From: Azadirachta indica
Lineage: Eukaryota > Streptophyta > Magnoliopsida > Sapindales > Meliaceae
Length of the DNA stretch: 64,000 nucleotides
Assembly: GCA_022749755.1 (NCBI GenBank)
Contig: CM040452.1
Coordinates: 1,816,350 to 1,880,349, forward strand
Direction of reading: 5' to 3'
Position numbers and translations under genes: made by a program. The first letter of the stretch is position 1. Each line of letters opens with the position of its first letter. The notes below the pieces were generated by a model. The model saw only the letters and a list, made by a program, of their open reading frames with translations. It did not search any database and was not told where the DNA came from. Shown one piece after another: positions 10,954 to 20,940 of this stretch.

Positions 10954-11646
10954 TTGTTTTTTCCCCAGTTTCTCTCATGCATGGCTATGAATTTCAATAC
11001 CCTTTCTGCAAACACCTCCAAATTGATTGATAATGTCAATAAAATTGAGCATTTTGAAAATTTTTATAGTCAAATTGCTTCACAAACTTCAGCTTTTGAA
11101 ATTATAAACCAACTTCTTGATTATCCTTCTATAGGCAAAAAGGACAAAATTTTAAATGTCATGTTTCCATGTGAGAGAATAAAGAATGAAAATCTTGGCA
11201 ATTATGCAGTTTCAACCAAGAAACTAACAAGATTTTAGATGAGTCTGCCAGAAAATAAGTTAACGGTTTCTCATCATCAGAATTTGTAAAAAATTTATCG
11301 AAGTTTCAGATGATGAAGCAGAAAAGGTAGCAGATGTTGATGGCTAACTGCACAAGCAGCATGGCCTATATACTTGTCCTAAGTGTAAAAATGTATACGC
11401 CATATATATCTCAACATTTTGCAGCTCATGATGTGCCTTCTTATCATTGCAATCACAAAACAATTGCTGAGAAAAAAATAGAAGACTTACAACCAAATAC
11501 AAGAAAAGAGAAATCTATGTCTTGTTAACACAAGCGAAGGGATCACAATGGTGCCGGATTTGTCCGTTGTGAATACACTTGCAGCCCGTAGTAGAATGAA
11601 AGGGAAGAAGACGGTTAAGGTTAAATGCGCATCTCTAAAGGAGTAG
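10954..11646 (+). pseudogene. Decayed tandem copy of the C2H2 zinc-finger gene
   Basis: It matches 8462-9110 in order. EHFENFYSQIASQTSAFEII parallels FEDFYHQIVPQISVDEIM. EVSDDEAEKVADVDG parallels the acidic motif, but a stop (TAA near 11346) follows. TCPKCKNVYA begins the finger, then insertions and shifts break the histidine part, leaving QHFAAHDVPSYH. The equivalent of the C-terminal VPDSS region is readable near 11550. The first frame ends at 11236-11238. With several shifts it cannot encode the finger in one frame. Confidence 0.85.
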
Positions 11647-11880
11647 AAGGTTATGGTAAGATTCAAATGAAGATATTAATGATGTTCTCATACATATGAT
11701 GATTTCTTGAGATTTACGTGGCGCGTTTACAATAATCAAGATCAATCAAGATGATAGTTTATCATAAATAGCTAAATGATTTATGTAAAGTAAATAATGA
11801 ATGATATAATATCAAATTAGTTTTATTTTAAGCTTAATTTTCTTCATAAGTAAAGACACTGTTAACTTTGATTATTACAG

Positions 11881-12092
11881 GTAAATAAATGTCTCAATTT
11901 GCCGTAGTGCAACTACCTCTAGTATCAAGGAAGTTCGTCGTTTAACTCTTCAAACACCTAAGAGCAAATGCGAAATCCGCTATTTTCCAAAGCTGTCTGA
12001 AGTTGTTAATTTCATTAGCAATACATCGACGATTGCCAAAGCCGATGGTGCCATTTACTGTTGCCAAACTAACCACATTCATCGTTTTTGAA
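11881..12092 (+). other. Coding-like fragment of unknown family
   Basis: After a splice-acceptor-like TGATTATTACAG, an open frame of about 67 codons ends with TGA near 12092. It reads RSATTSSIKEVRRLTLQTP, then SKCEIRYFPKLSEVVNFI, then AKADGAIYCC. Base composition is less AT-rich than its surroundings. No start, no partner exons and no family were recognised. It could be an exon relic or chance. Confidence 0.25.
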
Positions 12093-13640
12093 GCACAAAA
12101 TTAGGATATTCAGATGACAGCTAACAAAATCAAAGATATGGCTTCATCCAGTTTTGACAAAAACGCCATCAATTGCCTATAAAAGATAGCATGCATTGTT
12201 TTCTTTATCAAAGATTAACAATATCTGAGAGACGGATTATGAGTGTAAAAAGTTCCCTCGCTAGCTTAATGGAGGATAATAAGAATCAATTAAATATACT
12301 GAAGATGCCTCCTAATATATACGATCATCTTTCAAAATTTTACTAGTGGTTTAATGGATAAACATAAGACAACATTTACAATCAAATCTTATATATGAAA
12401 TGCATCTCCAATATTGTGACGTGATTACTTTCTTTTATGGTTCGTGTTTTATGTTTTATATATATTTAAAGTCATTGTAAACCTTGCTTTCTTTTCCTGT
12501 TCCTGTTTTCTTTAATTTTATATTTTATGTTTTAACTTTTTATTAGATGTTTTGAGTTTTTAAATTCCAAATATTTACCTAAAATTTCTAGATTTTACAT
12601 AATATATTTCAAATTTTACATTGCATAAAAAACCAAATATAACAATGCGTCTAATTTATTGTAACCAAATCCGTAATCTCATTAAGAAGGGAAGAATACT
12701 CATTAAATTGTTTGTAGTACTCATCAAATTGTTTGTAGTAGTATTATTAGGAATCAATTTTTCCCATTGTTATTAAGTCATTCAATATATTTGTATTTTT
12801 AATATATGAACATATAAAATAGTATCACATTTACTCAATTAAATACAAAGTGTTATTTAGAAAATTCTAATAGGAGAAAGGGGATTTAATTTCTAGTCAT
12901 AATGCTTCTGTTTTCTTCGATAGTGGTTCTATATATTGCTTGTTTCCATCGTAATCTTTGTATTCATGGAAACTAACTCTTACTAGAAGAATATATATTA
13001 ACAATGTCAATACATATTAATAGATGTACAAACAAGATACCTATTAAAATTTTATAGTGATATTTTAGTGAAGAGTTTTAAATGTTTTATAGTGATATCA
13101 GCTGTCATATTTTAAAATGTAAGTTTGAGCAGTTCAAAGTTAATTTAATGCAAAATAATAATGTTAATATGTAAGCATCAACATTTAAGTGTACCAATCC
13201 ACATTTTGAAAGATTTAAATGTTGGCACTCGAAAACTTAAACATCTTAAAATATAAAATTTATTATGAATGTTACTTAATTTATTATATTATTTGAGATA
13301 CACTTTTTAAATCAATATTTAACATTTACATTTCGTACTTATATATATAGACACACACACGCATATATATATATATATATATAAGCACACTTTTGGAGGG
13401 TATAGATCTCAATTAAGTAATTTGTGTAATTTTATATAATTTCAGTAAAATATAGGGAAAATATGTTAATTTCAGTCCCCCACCTCAAAAAACTTCAAAC
13501 TTTTATTTCATCGGTTGTTACCTGTTCGCGCCCAACAAATCCAAGTTGCTTTGCAGTAACGTTACCTGTCAACATATTGTAATCCCTTTCCATTTTCCCT
13601 TCCTCTAACGAATCATTCACCAAACCTTTTGTCATATCAG
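12093..13640. other. AT-rich spacer with CA/TA microsatellite
   Basis: Nothing coding is seen. (CA)n(TA)n lies at about 13350-13384, then the 5' leader side of the dioxygenase gene. Confidence 0.6.
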
Positions 13641-13651
13641 CGGAAGGAGCA

Positions 13652-14850
13652 ATGGAGTCAACAATTCACAACTCCCTGGACGTCACGGATTTTGTTGTAA
13701 AGAAAGGTAATGGAGTAAAGGGTCTAGTTAATTTAGGCATTCAACAAGTTCCTGAGAGATATATTCTACCTCCTCAGGAGAGATTCGATTTGAGCAAAGT
13801 GGTTTCTGAAGAATCAATTCCTGTAATCGATGTCTCAAATTGGAACGATCCAGAGGTTGTGAAATCGATCTGTGAAGCTGCAAGCAATTGGGGTTTCTTT
13901 CAAATTGTGAATCATGGGATCCCTCTGCAAGTTATGGAGGACATCAAGAATGCAGCTCACGGTTTTCATGAGTTGCCAAACGAAGAGAGAAGGAAATACT
14001 ATAAAGGGTTTTCTCCATCTGATACAGTGTTCTTGGCAACGAGTTTTTCTCCTCAGGCTGAAGTGGCTTTGGAATGGAAAGATTATCTGAGCTTTAGTTA
14101 TGTCTCTGGAAATGATCAGGCTTCTGCTTTGTGGCCTCCGGTTTGCAAGTAAAACAAGTTTCTCCTTAAATTATGTATCTGAATTCTAGTTGTTGACAAA
14201 ATGCTTCTGTCAATTTTCATGCATATGGTTCTCGGTTTTATACTAGTTATATATACATATATATATTTTGCAGGGATCAGGTATTAGAATACATGAAGAG
14301 AGCTGAAGTGATCATAGAGAAGCTGTTGCAAGTGCTACGACAAGGACTTAATGTGAAGGAAACTGATGAAGTAGAGAAATATGCTTTGATGGGTTCACCA
14401 ATAATCAATCTCAACTACTATCCGAAGTGTCCAAATCCTGAACTCACAGCAGGAGTAGGACCTCACTCCGATATATCAACAATCACTGTCCTTCTCCAGG
14501 ATGATATTGGAGGACTTTACGTCCGAGGAGGGACTGAAGATGACACTTGGATTCACATTCCACCAGTTGAAGGAGCTCTTGTTATTAATATTGGAGATGT
14601 GCTGCAGATTGTCAGCAATGATCGTTACAAAAGTATTGAGCATAGAGTGGTTGCGAATAGATACAAGGACAGAGTTTCAGTTCCTGTTTTTGTAGACCCT
14701 GGGGCCGATGCTGTATTCGGTCCTTTGGCAGAGTTGATAGAGACGGGAGAGAAACCAATCTAGAAGCAGCTTCTGTTTTCGGTTTACTTCAAGTATTTCT
14801 TCAGTAAGCCACATGACGGGAAGAAGACTATTGATTATGCAAAAATATAG
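13652..14850 (+). pseudogene. Feruloyl-CoA 6'-hydroxylase-like 2-oxoglutarate dioxygenase with premature stop
   Basis: Exon 1 is 13652-14148 (donor GTAAAA). Exon 2 starts at 14274 after TTTTGCAG. Joined, they give 328 codons up to a TAG at 14761-14763. Without that TAG the same frame runs 29 more residues, through YFFSKPHDGKKTIDYAKI, to a second TAG at 14848-14850. That gives about 357 residues, as expected for this family (Arabidopsis F6'H1 has about 361). DIOX_N lies in the first 150 residues (TDFVVKKGNGVKGL is typical of F6'H). The 2OG-Fe(II) domain has the iron ligands H230, D232 and H289 and the 2OG-binding R299/S301 (RVS). F6'H converts feruloyl-CoA to the 6'-hydroxy form, the precursor of scopoletin. 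The catalytic core is intact, so the shortened protein might still fold. A 3' fragment of a paralogue lies at 25470-25690. Confidence 0.8.
14149..14273 (+). other. Intron of the dioxygenase gene
   Basis: A 125-nt GT-AG intron, phase 2: GTAAAACAAG at the donor and ATATTTTGCAG at the acceptor, with a TA-rich tract before it. Its position, after the residues equivalent to WPxxC(K/R), matches the intron of F6'H-type genes. Confidence 0.85.
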
Positions 14851-16350
14851 CTTTCTTCTATGCAGAACAGATTCGTGTTTTGAGGCGCATTGGTTGATGT
14901 TTTATGTGGAGAAGATTCGTTGTTGTTGGCAGCTATGTATTGAAATTTAATTTATGGTACTTCAATTTCATTTCAAGTGGTTTGCAGTGTTATATTATTA
15001 ATCTTTAGGACCTTAATTCAAGATCATTAATAGGAAAAGACAAGTCTATTTTGTAGTCTCCCATGCTTGCTTTTACTTTCATTGGAACCATGGATACAAG
15101 AGGGGAAAAAAAGCTGTCTCTGACAACAATTTAAACATGTCTGAAGCTATCAAACTAACCATCTGGCTCCGAACAAGACAAGCAGTACAACTTGTTTTAA
15201 GCTATGAAATTTGTCCTCATGATCTAGAATCTCTTGCAGAACAAACTTTGGGACAGAGAGAAAGAGAAAATAAGGAGATAACTAAGCTTAGATAACAATA
15301 TATCTGTCAGGTAACTTGGAAGCGGAATACCGAAAAAGGGCGGACCTCTTGAATGCATACATATGAGCTCCATTAAATCAAATCGGACATCCATCTAGAA
15401 GAATAAATGATAACAAGTATTATATTACAAGACAAGTACATCGTGTGAACATAAACAGAATTTTGACATAAATTCAATATGTATGTTTTAATTAACAGTA
15501 TTAATTATATAATACATATAAAAGAAAAAAAAAGTCGTTTTATTGATACGCGGAAAGGTAACACAGCATATTTTATGTTTCTATTTACCAACAAAATAAA
15601 GTTCAATGTGAATGTGTTAGGTTGAGACCTGTTTGCCCTTTTTCTAATATTATCTCGTAGTTTTACCCTAGCTACTACGTCTCCTAAACCTTCCAGGCTT
15701 TACCCAGCCAATGCTTGGGGGATACCATACACAAAGGACTAATCAAGATTGAACGCTGTGTAGAAGAAGCCAATTGTTTTTGTTGGAGATGCTGTGATGA
15801 GAAGGTACTGTACAGCTCCTGCTCTTATTTTATGAGAATTCAACAAATGTTGTTTTTGTAGCATGAAGAGACGTAAACAATGCTTGACTAATCAGCTATA
15901 TAGAAGAAGCCAAACCATCCTGTTTAATCCGTCCTGAGAGAACGAAAAACAGAGCAAGAAACCAGAGAAACAGAGTATTCTTCTTTACGTGAAATTCTGC
16001 CCGGCAATTATATTTTGTTCCCCTTATTTTTAGTGTTTTACAGGTTTCTTTATTTTTTCTATTAATCTGGCAAATGTTTGAATATTTACTTATTGTAGTC
16101 AAATTTCATAATTTTTTTTTAATTTTAGTATAATAAAGTTACCTAGATACCCAAGAGCATAAGTAATAATTTTTACCACGTAAAATTTTGGTATTATCTA
16201 TTTTGTAATTTTTACATATCTATTATTTTGCTTTCATTTTGTAATCTTGTATCTACTATATTTCAGAAACTTTTGTATTTTGAGAAAATTATTGGATTGC
16301 ATTTCTCAACACTAATTATTAAATGTGTTAATCATTTTTAATTCTTAAAT
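14851..16350. other. Dioxygenase 3' flank, duplicated at 25.7-27.6 kb
   Basis: Long stretches recur in order at 25720-27600: GATCATTAATAGGAAAAGAC near 15025, GAGAACGAAAAACAGAGCAA near 15938 and AAATTCTGCC near 15990. The 68-codon minus-strand frame at 15896-16102 is in this flank and I do not consider it a gene. Confidence 0.75.
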
Positions 16351-17298
16351 CTTAACTTTCATAAATGCTTTTCTTATAAAAATATTTTCTCACTTCTCAA
16401 AAATATAATACATATGTCCATACTAATTGCTACTGCTCATAACCTGTAAGCAAACATAAACAAAAAAATTAAAAGCAAAATTGTGGATAAATTAGTATTT
16501 TGGTCATAGTATATAACTCAAAGCATTTTTAAATGTAGTCACAAGCGCATGGGCAAGCACACAAGCACACGTGTAACTTTTAAAAATCTAATATACTTCT
16601 TAAAGTTCGCAGGAAAACAATTTAATTACCTTAAATTCAAGGATATTAAAAGTTTTATATTACAAAAAATTAAGCACATAATAACTTATTATCTCACAGA
16701 CTTTTTAAATCTATTCTTAAACCCATCAAAGTTTTTCTTATATCTTAAATAACGTCCATTCCTCTTAGTACTTGGAATTAATTGCAAAATTTAAATATAA
16801 TATAATAGACGTAATTAGAATATCAAATTTTATGATTTTTATGGATGATTTGGTCAATCCAGAAAAATGATTTCGTTCAAATATTCTACAAAAATTGGTA
16901 TTTAGCATCATAGGGTCAGCTTTGGAGAATCATTAAAAATTGAAAATTTAATGTTTTTAAATGAAACAAAATTTATCATCATCTTGAAAATGTCCAGTTT
17001 AGCCGATCAATCGATTTTAGAGAAATTAGAATATAAAAATTTATGAAAGTATTGGATTGAGTTACTGTCACGTATCAAAACCCCACAAAAACTTCTTTTC
17101 CTACATCATTTCTTCGTAAACAAGATCCTTAAAATTTTCTATGAAAATAAAACATGCTTAAAGTTCACAAACATTAGGTCAGTATATAAAATCCTCATAA
17201 ATAATTTTTTATGAAATTACTTAATGTGCCTTGTCTAAGCACTCTAAGCCTTAGGAAGCGTTTATGCCGACAACATAAAGCAATCTATAGTGTATAAA

Positions 17299-18000
17299 TA
17301 TGTTGGGATAAACTAATATAAACCAATTTGTGGAAGCACAATAATTATCTTATCCCCTCTTGCGTGAACCTAATAGGAAACAAACAAATAGAGCAACAAT
17401 CTTTGGCACAAAATCAATTTTTGGACAGCAACCACATCATCAACAAAACAATCATAACACAATTAATTTTAACGTGGAAAACCTCTCCAATGTGAGGAGT
17501 AAAAACCACGGGACCATAGTCCACTCAAAAAACTCTACTATAATCAAATAACGGGAATACACAATTTCTCTCTAATTAGAACTAGAGGTACACATCCACA
17601 ATATTCTCAAGATCACACAATCTTGACAAACAATTAAGTTTCACAAAGAAATTAGAGAGAGTTCAAGAAAAACATCACCATAATGGTGGCCTAACTTTCA
17701 ACCATGAAATCTGGAGAAAGGGAGCTCCAAATCTGATCTCCACCATTCAAAATTTAGTTCTCTCAGTTAGGAAACTGCTGATAAAATTTTAGTTCAATTG
17801 GACCACGAATCAACCTCCAATTAGTCATTTGATCAAAAAATTGTCTTGAATTTACTGTTCTGCCTCTCTCTAGAATATGAACAGTAACCTCCTCTCTCTA
17901 AATGATGAACAGTACTTTCTCTCTCTAAAGGATGAACAGTGCCACCTCTCTCTCTAGACGGTGAACAGTGCCAACCTCTCGTTTTAACTCACATATATAT
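17299..18000 (+). mobile_element. Possible LTR-retrotransposon relic
   Basis: It begins TGTTGGGATAAACT, a typical LTR start, and contains AACGTGGAAAACCTCT ... GTGAGGAGTAAAAACCACG, a word pair common in copia LTRs and leaders. No gag or pol remains and the right end is not clear. A loosely similar stretch at 36240-36972 ends with TATCCCAACA. Confidence 0.35.
17862..17980. repeat. Tandem repeat, about 32-bp unit, 4 copies
   Basis: Four copies of a unit reading CTCTCTCTAAANGATGAACAGT with a short variable spacer. The first copies differ at a few bases. Confidence 0.8.
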
Positions 18001-18240
18001 ATATATTGCAGCAAAAAAAACACTAAACCTTACTTGAGAAAAAGACTAAAATATCCTTAAGTTAATTGGGTTTAGTTACTATTAAAAAGAAAATTTGGGC
18101 CATCTTCAAATAGAAGAAAATCCAACCCAATAAAATAATCCAATAAATAGCTATTAAGTGCACACATATGTGTATGCGCACACACACACACCCATACCGA
18201 TACTCACGTGTGCGTGCACATATACACATAGCAAACAATT
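18001..18240. repeat. Microsatellite-rich stretch (TA, CA/TG)
   Basis: (TA)n lies near 17992-18005 and (CA)n/(TG) runs at about 18162-18230. Nothing coding is seen. Confidence 0.7.
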
Positions 18241-18440
18241 AGGGATTTCTGTTTAAAATAATTTTTACATCATTTATAAGTGGTTAGATTTACACATATT
18301 TAACGGTTGAAATTGAGTTTGACATATATATTAATTATATAGTTAAATTCAATTTTAACCATTGCATGTGCTTAGATTTAACGATTTATAACTAATCCAA
18401 AAATTTGTGTAAAAAAGAAAAAGAACAATTAAAAATACTC
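18241..18440. mobile_element. Second MITE-like inverted repeat
   Basis: The left arm (TTATAAGTGGTTAGATTTAC ... TAACGGTTGAAATTGAG) is matched in reverse complement by the right arm (CAATTTTAACCATTGCATG ... TTAACGATTTATAACTAATC). The centre is TA-rich. The arms carry the same AACGGTTGARATT word as the element at 4156-4393, suggesting one family. The ends are less exact because of indels. Confidence 0.6.
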
Positions 18441-20680
18441 TAAACACCCCTGCTAAAAATGTATTTTGTCATTTGAAAAGTTAAAAATAAAACTAAGAGT
18501 GACCTAAAGTTGTATGTAGAAAGGATGGTGTTGACCAAATAAAAGAAAATTTGATTTAAAATAAAATAGATAAATCTAATTATTTTAAATTATGCATGAT
18601 TAAACAATATTTAAACCATAAAATTTTTTATATTAATAATAATTATTTTTTTAAAATAAAATAAGAATGTTTATAATAAAAATAGTTTTACTAAAATTAA
18701 TGTATTAAAATTTTAAAATAAATTTATTATTTTACAAATAATAATAAATTATATATTATTACTAAAAAATATAATTTAATTATAAATTAATCTTAAAAAT
18801 ATAGTTCAAGCATATTAATTATTTTATAAAAAAAAATTTTAAAAAACTTTTAACGTATATGTGGTGAGATATATATTAATGATAATATAAATATTTTCAA
18901 TTGTAAAGATGTTAGTGTAATGGTAAGGATGTTGAACTTTTGAATTGAGTTTTCTTTTTGCTATTGAAAATGTTAACATGTATATCTTATCATATATACG
19001 TTAAAAAAAATTTTAGAAAACAAAATTAGTATTTGTAAGAAATTAGTCACATGTAATGTTATTAAGATAGTATTACTTTCTCATTTATTTACTTAAATAT
19101 AATTAATTAATGAGACAATTTTGTTTTTTTAATCATTGAAATCAAGGATAATATGATAAAATTATTATTTTCAATTTTCAAAAGCACAAGTATTTGACAT
19201 TCATATTAAAAATCGAACCTATTAAAGTAATTATTCCTAAAAGTATCTTTTTTAACTGAGATAGAGCTATTGCTTGAAGTGTTTAGAGCATTTTTTAAAA
19301 TAATAAGAGAAAAATGGATAATTATCTCAAACTTGAGGCGGTCAGGACATTTTTCCTAATGAAATTGAGTACCTTTACTTTTACACCTAATTAATTAATC
19401 ATCATTTTTATTTTTAAAATAAAAAAAAATTTTAACTCACATTTTTCAAAACAAATTTTGATGGGTTTGATAAGAAGTAAGAAGAAAACAAATAAATATA
19501 TAGTATTTTATTTTTAATATAGTGAAGAAAAAAGAATAGGTGAAAAAGAGAAGAGACAAACATTAAAAAGAATTTTGGTAAAAAATAAAATGAGTTTGAA
19601 AATTTTGTTTCCTTTAAGAATAAAAATCATTAATCAATTAAAAGATTTTATTAATGAAATTTTGTCCATTCAATCTTATTAATGTCATATAGCAATATAT
19701 AACTAAAAGCCAAAAGAACAAGGAAGAGAGAAAAACCAGAGGATCCTAATATATCATAAACTAATTTATTATTATGCCATCAAATTTTTTTATTTAATTT
19801 AGCCCATTTCATACAAGTAGTCTTCTATATCCCATTGACTTATATATATATAATACAATGTTACTCGTGCTGTCATCAGACCTTTTTTCATTGTTAAATA
19901 AATACAATTGCTAACAAATTTAATTAAGAGAGAATACAATTTGTGCAAGCAACTTGTCACTTTCTCTATACTAACAATTAAAATAACTAGGATTCCTAAT
20001 CATGTACCATAAATTACTCAGTCAATACCAATAAATTATTAACAAGTTTCAAATTCGTTTCTGGATCATTTGTCCTGATGTTGACAAAAATAAAATTACA
20101 GATATTGTCAACTGGCTTCCAAATTTCATTTGCCTGCTGGCCACAGACTATATTTTATATTTGCTAATTAAAATTTTGAAACTAAAAAAATTAGAGATTA
20201 CAGTAAAAAATAAATAAATAAATAATTCATAGAAATATATGATCCAGCAAACTATATCATAGCATGATCCAGTATAATTGTAACATATTGATTTAATCTA
20301 TCATCAGCAATCAAATCATCCAATATAATTTTATTTGACGATTATATCTGAAATGACTTTTCTCGAGTTAATTGATCAGGCGTTCTTTAATTCTTTAATT
20401 TATTATTATTAGTTTGACTATATTTTCTAGTTACAAGAGCATCTAATTCATCACTATAGTCGCGGAAGCTATTTATTAGTTAATTAAGATGAAATTTCTT
20501 TTAATTTAGTAACTAAACAAAAATAAAACTAAAATATGTCGACTAAAGTTTGTATATGGTTATTGGGAATAAAAATAATTTTTTTTTTCCCATATTTGGT
20601 GAAATGACAATAGTGAGTTAACACTAGGGGAGATGTCTATTTATGAATATTTATCATTTATGTAAATTTATAATAAACTT
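18441..20680. other. AT-rich intergenic DNA
   Basis: No gene, RNA gene or transposon protein can be seen. Several poly(A)/poly(T) and TA runs occur. Confidence 0.6.
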
Positions 20681-20689
20681 TGGGTGAGC

Positions 20690-20697
20690 TATATAAT
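20690..20697 (+). promoter_or_regulatory. Candidate TATA box of the NB-LRR gene
   Basis: TATATAAT lies 251 bp before the ATG at 20941. A TSS about 30 bp downstream would leave a leader of about 220 nt containing a short upstream frame that starts at 20741. Confidence 0.35.
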
Positions 20698-20940
20698 AAT
20701 TCTCCTTTAATGAAATTCAGATTCACACCTAAACACCCCATTGCTTGAGCTTCCATTCTGCAGAATTTTCCCCCACATCATTTTTCTTTTACTTCCAACC
20801 CAAAGAAGAATTGTTCCAGCATCTCCTGATTTCTACTGCTTTTCTATAATTCCTGTGGTTCTTACCAACTTCGAAAAAAAGAAAAATTCTGGCACTTTAA
20901 AAAAAAATCTAGCAGTTTCATCAAAAGAAAAAGAAACACT

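Noticed and set aside
15896..16102. 68-codon minus-strand frame as a gene
   Set aside because: The homologous duplicate at 27125-27350 breaks the frame; it is flank sequence of the dioxygenase.
18905..18950. tRNA-like box A (TTAGTGTAATGGTAAGGATG) as a tRNA or SINE
   Set aside because: No box B (GGTTCGANTCC-like) at the right spacing and no cloverleaf can be drawn.
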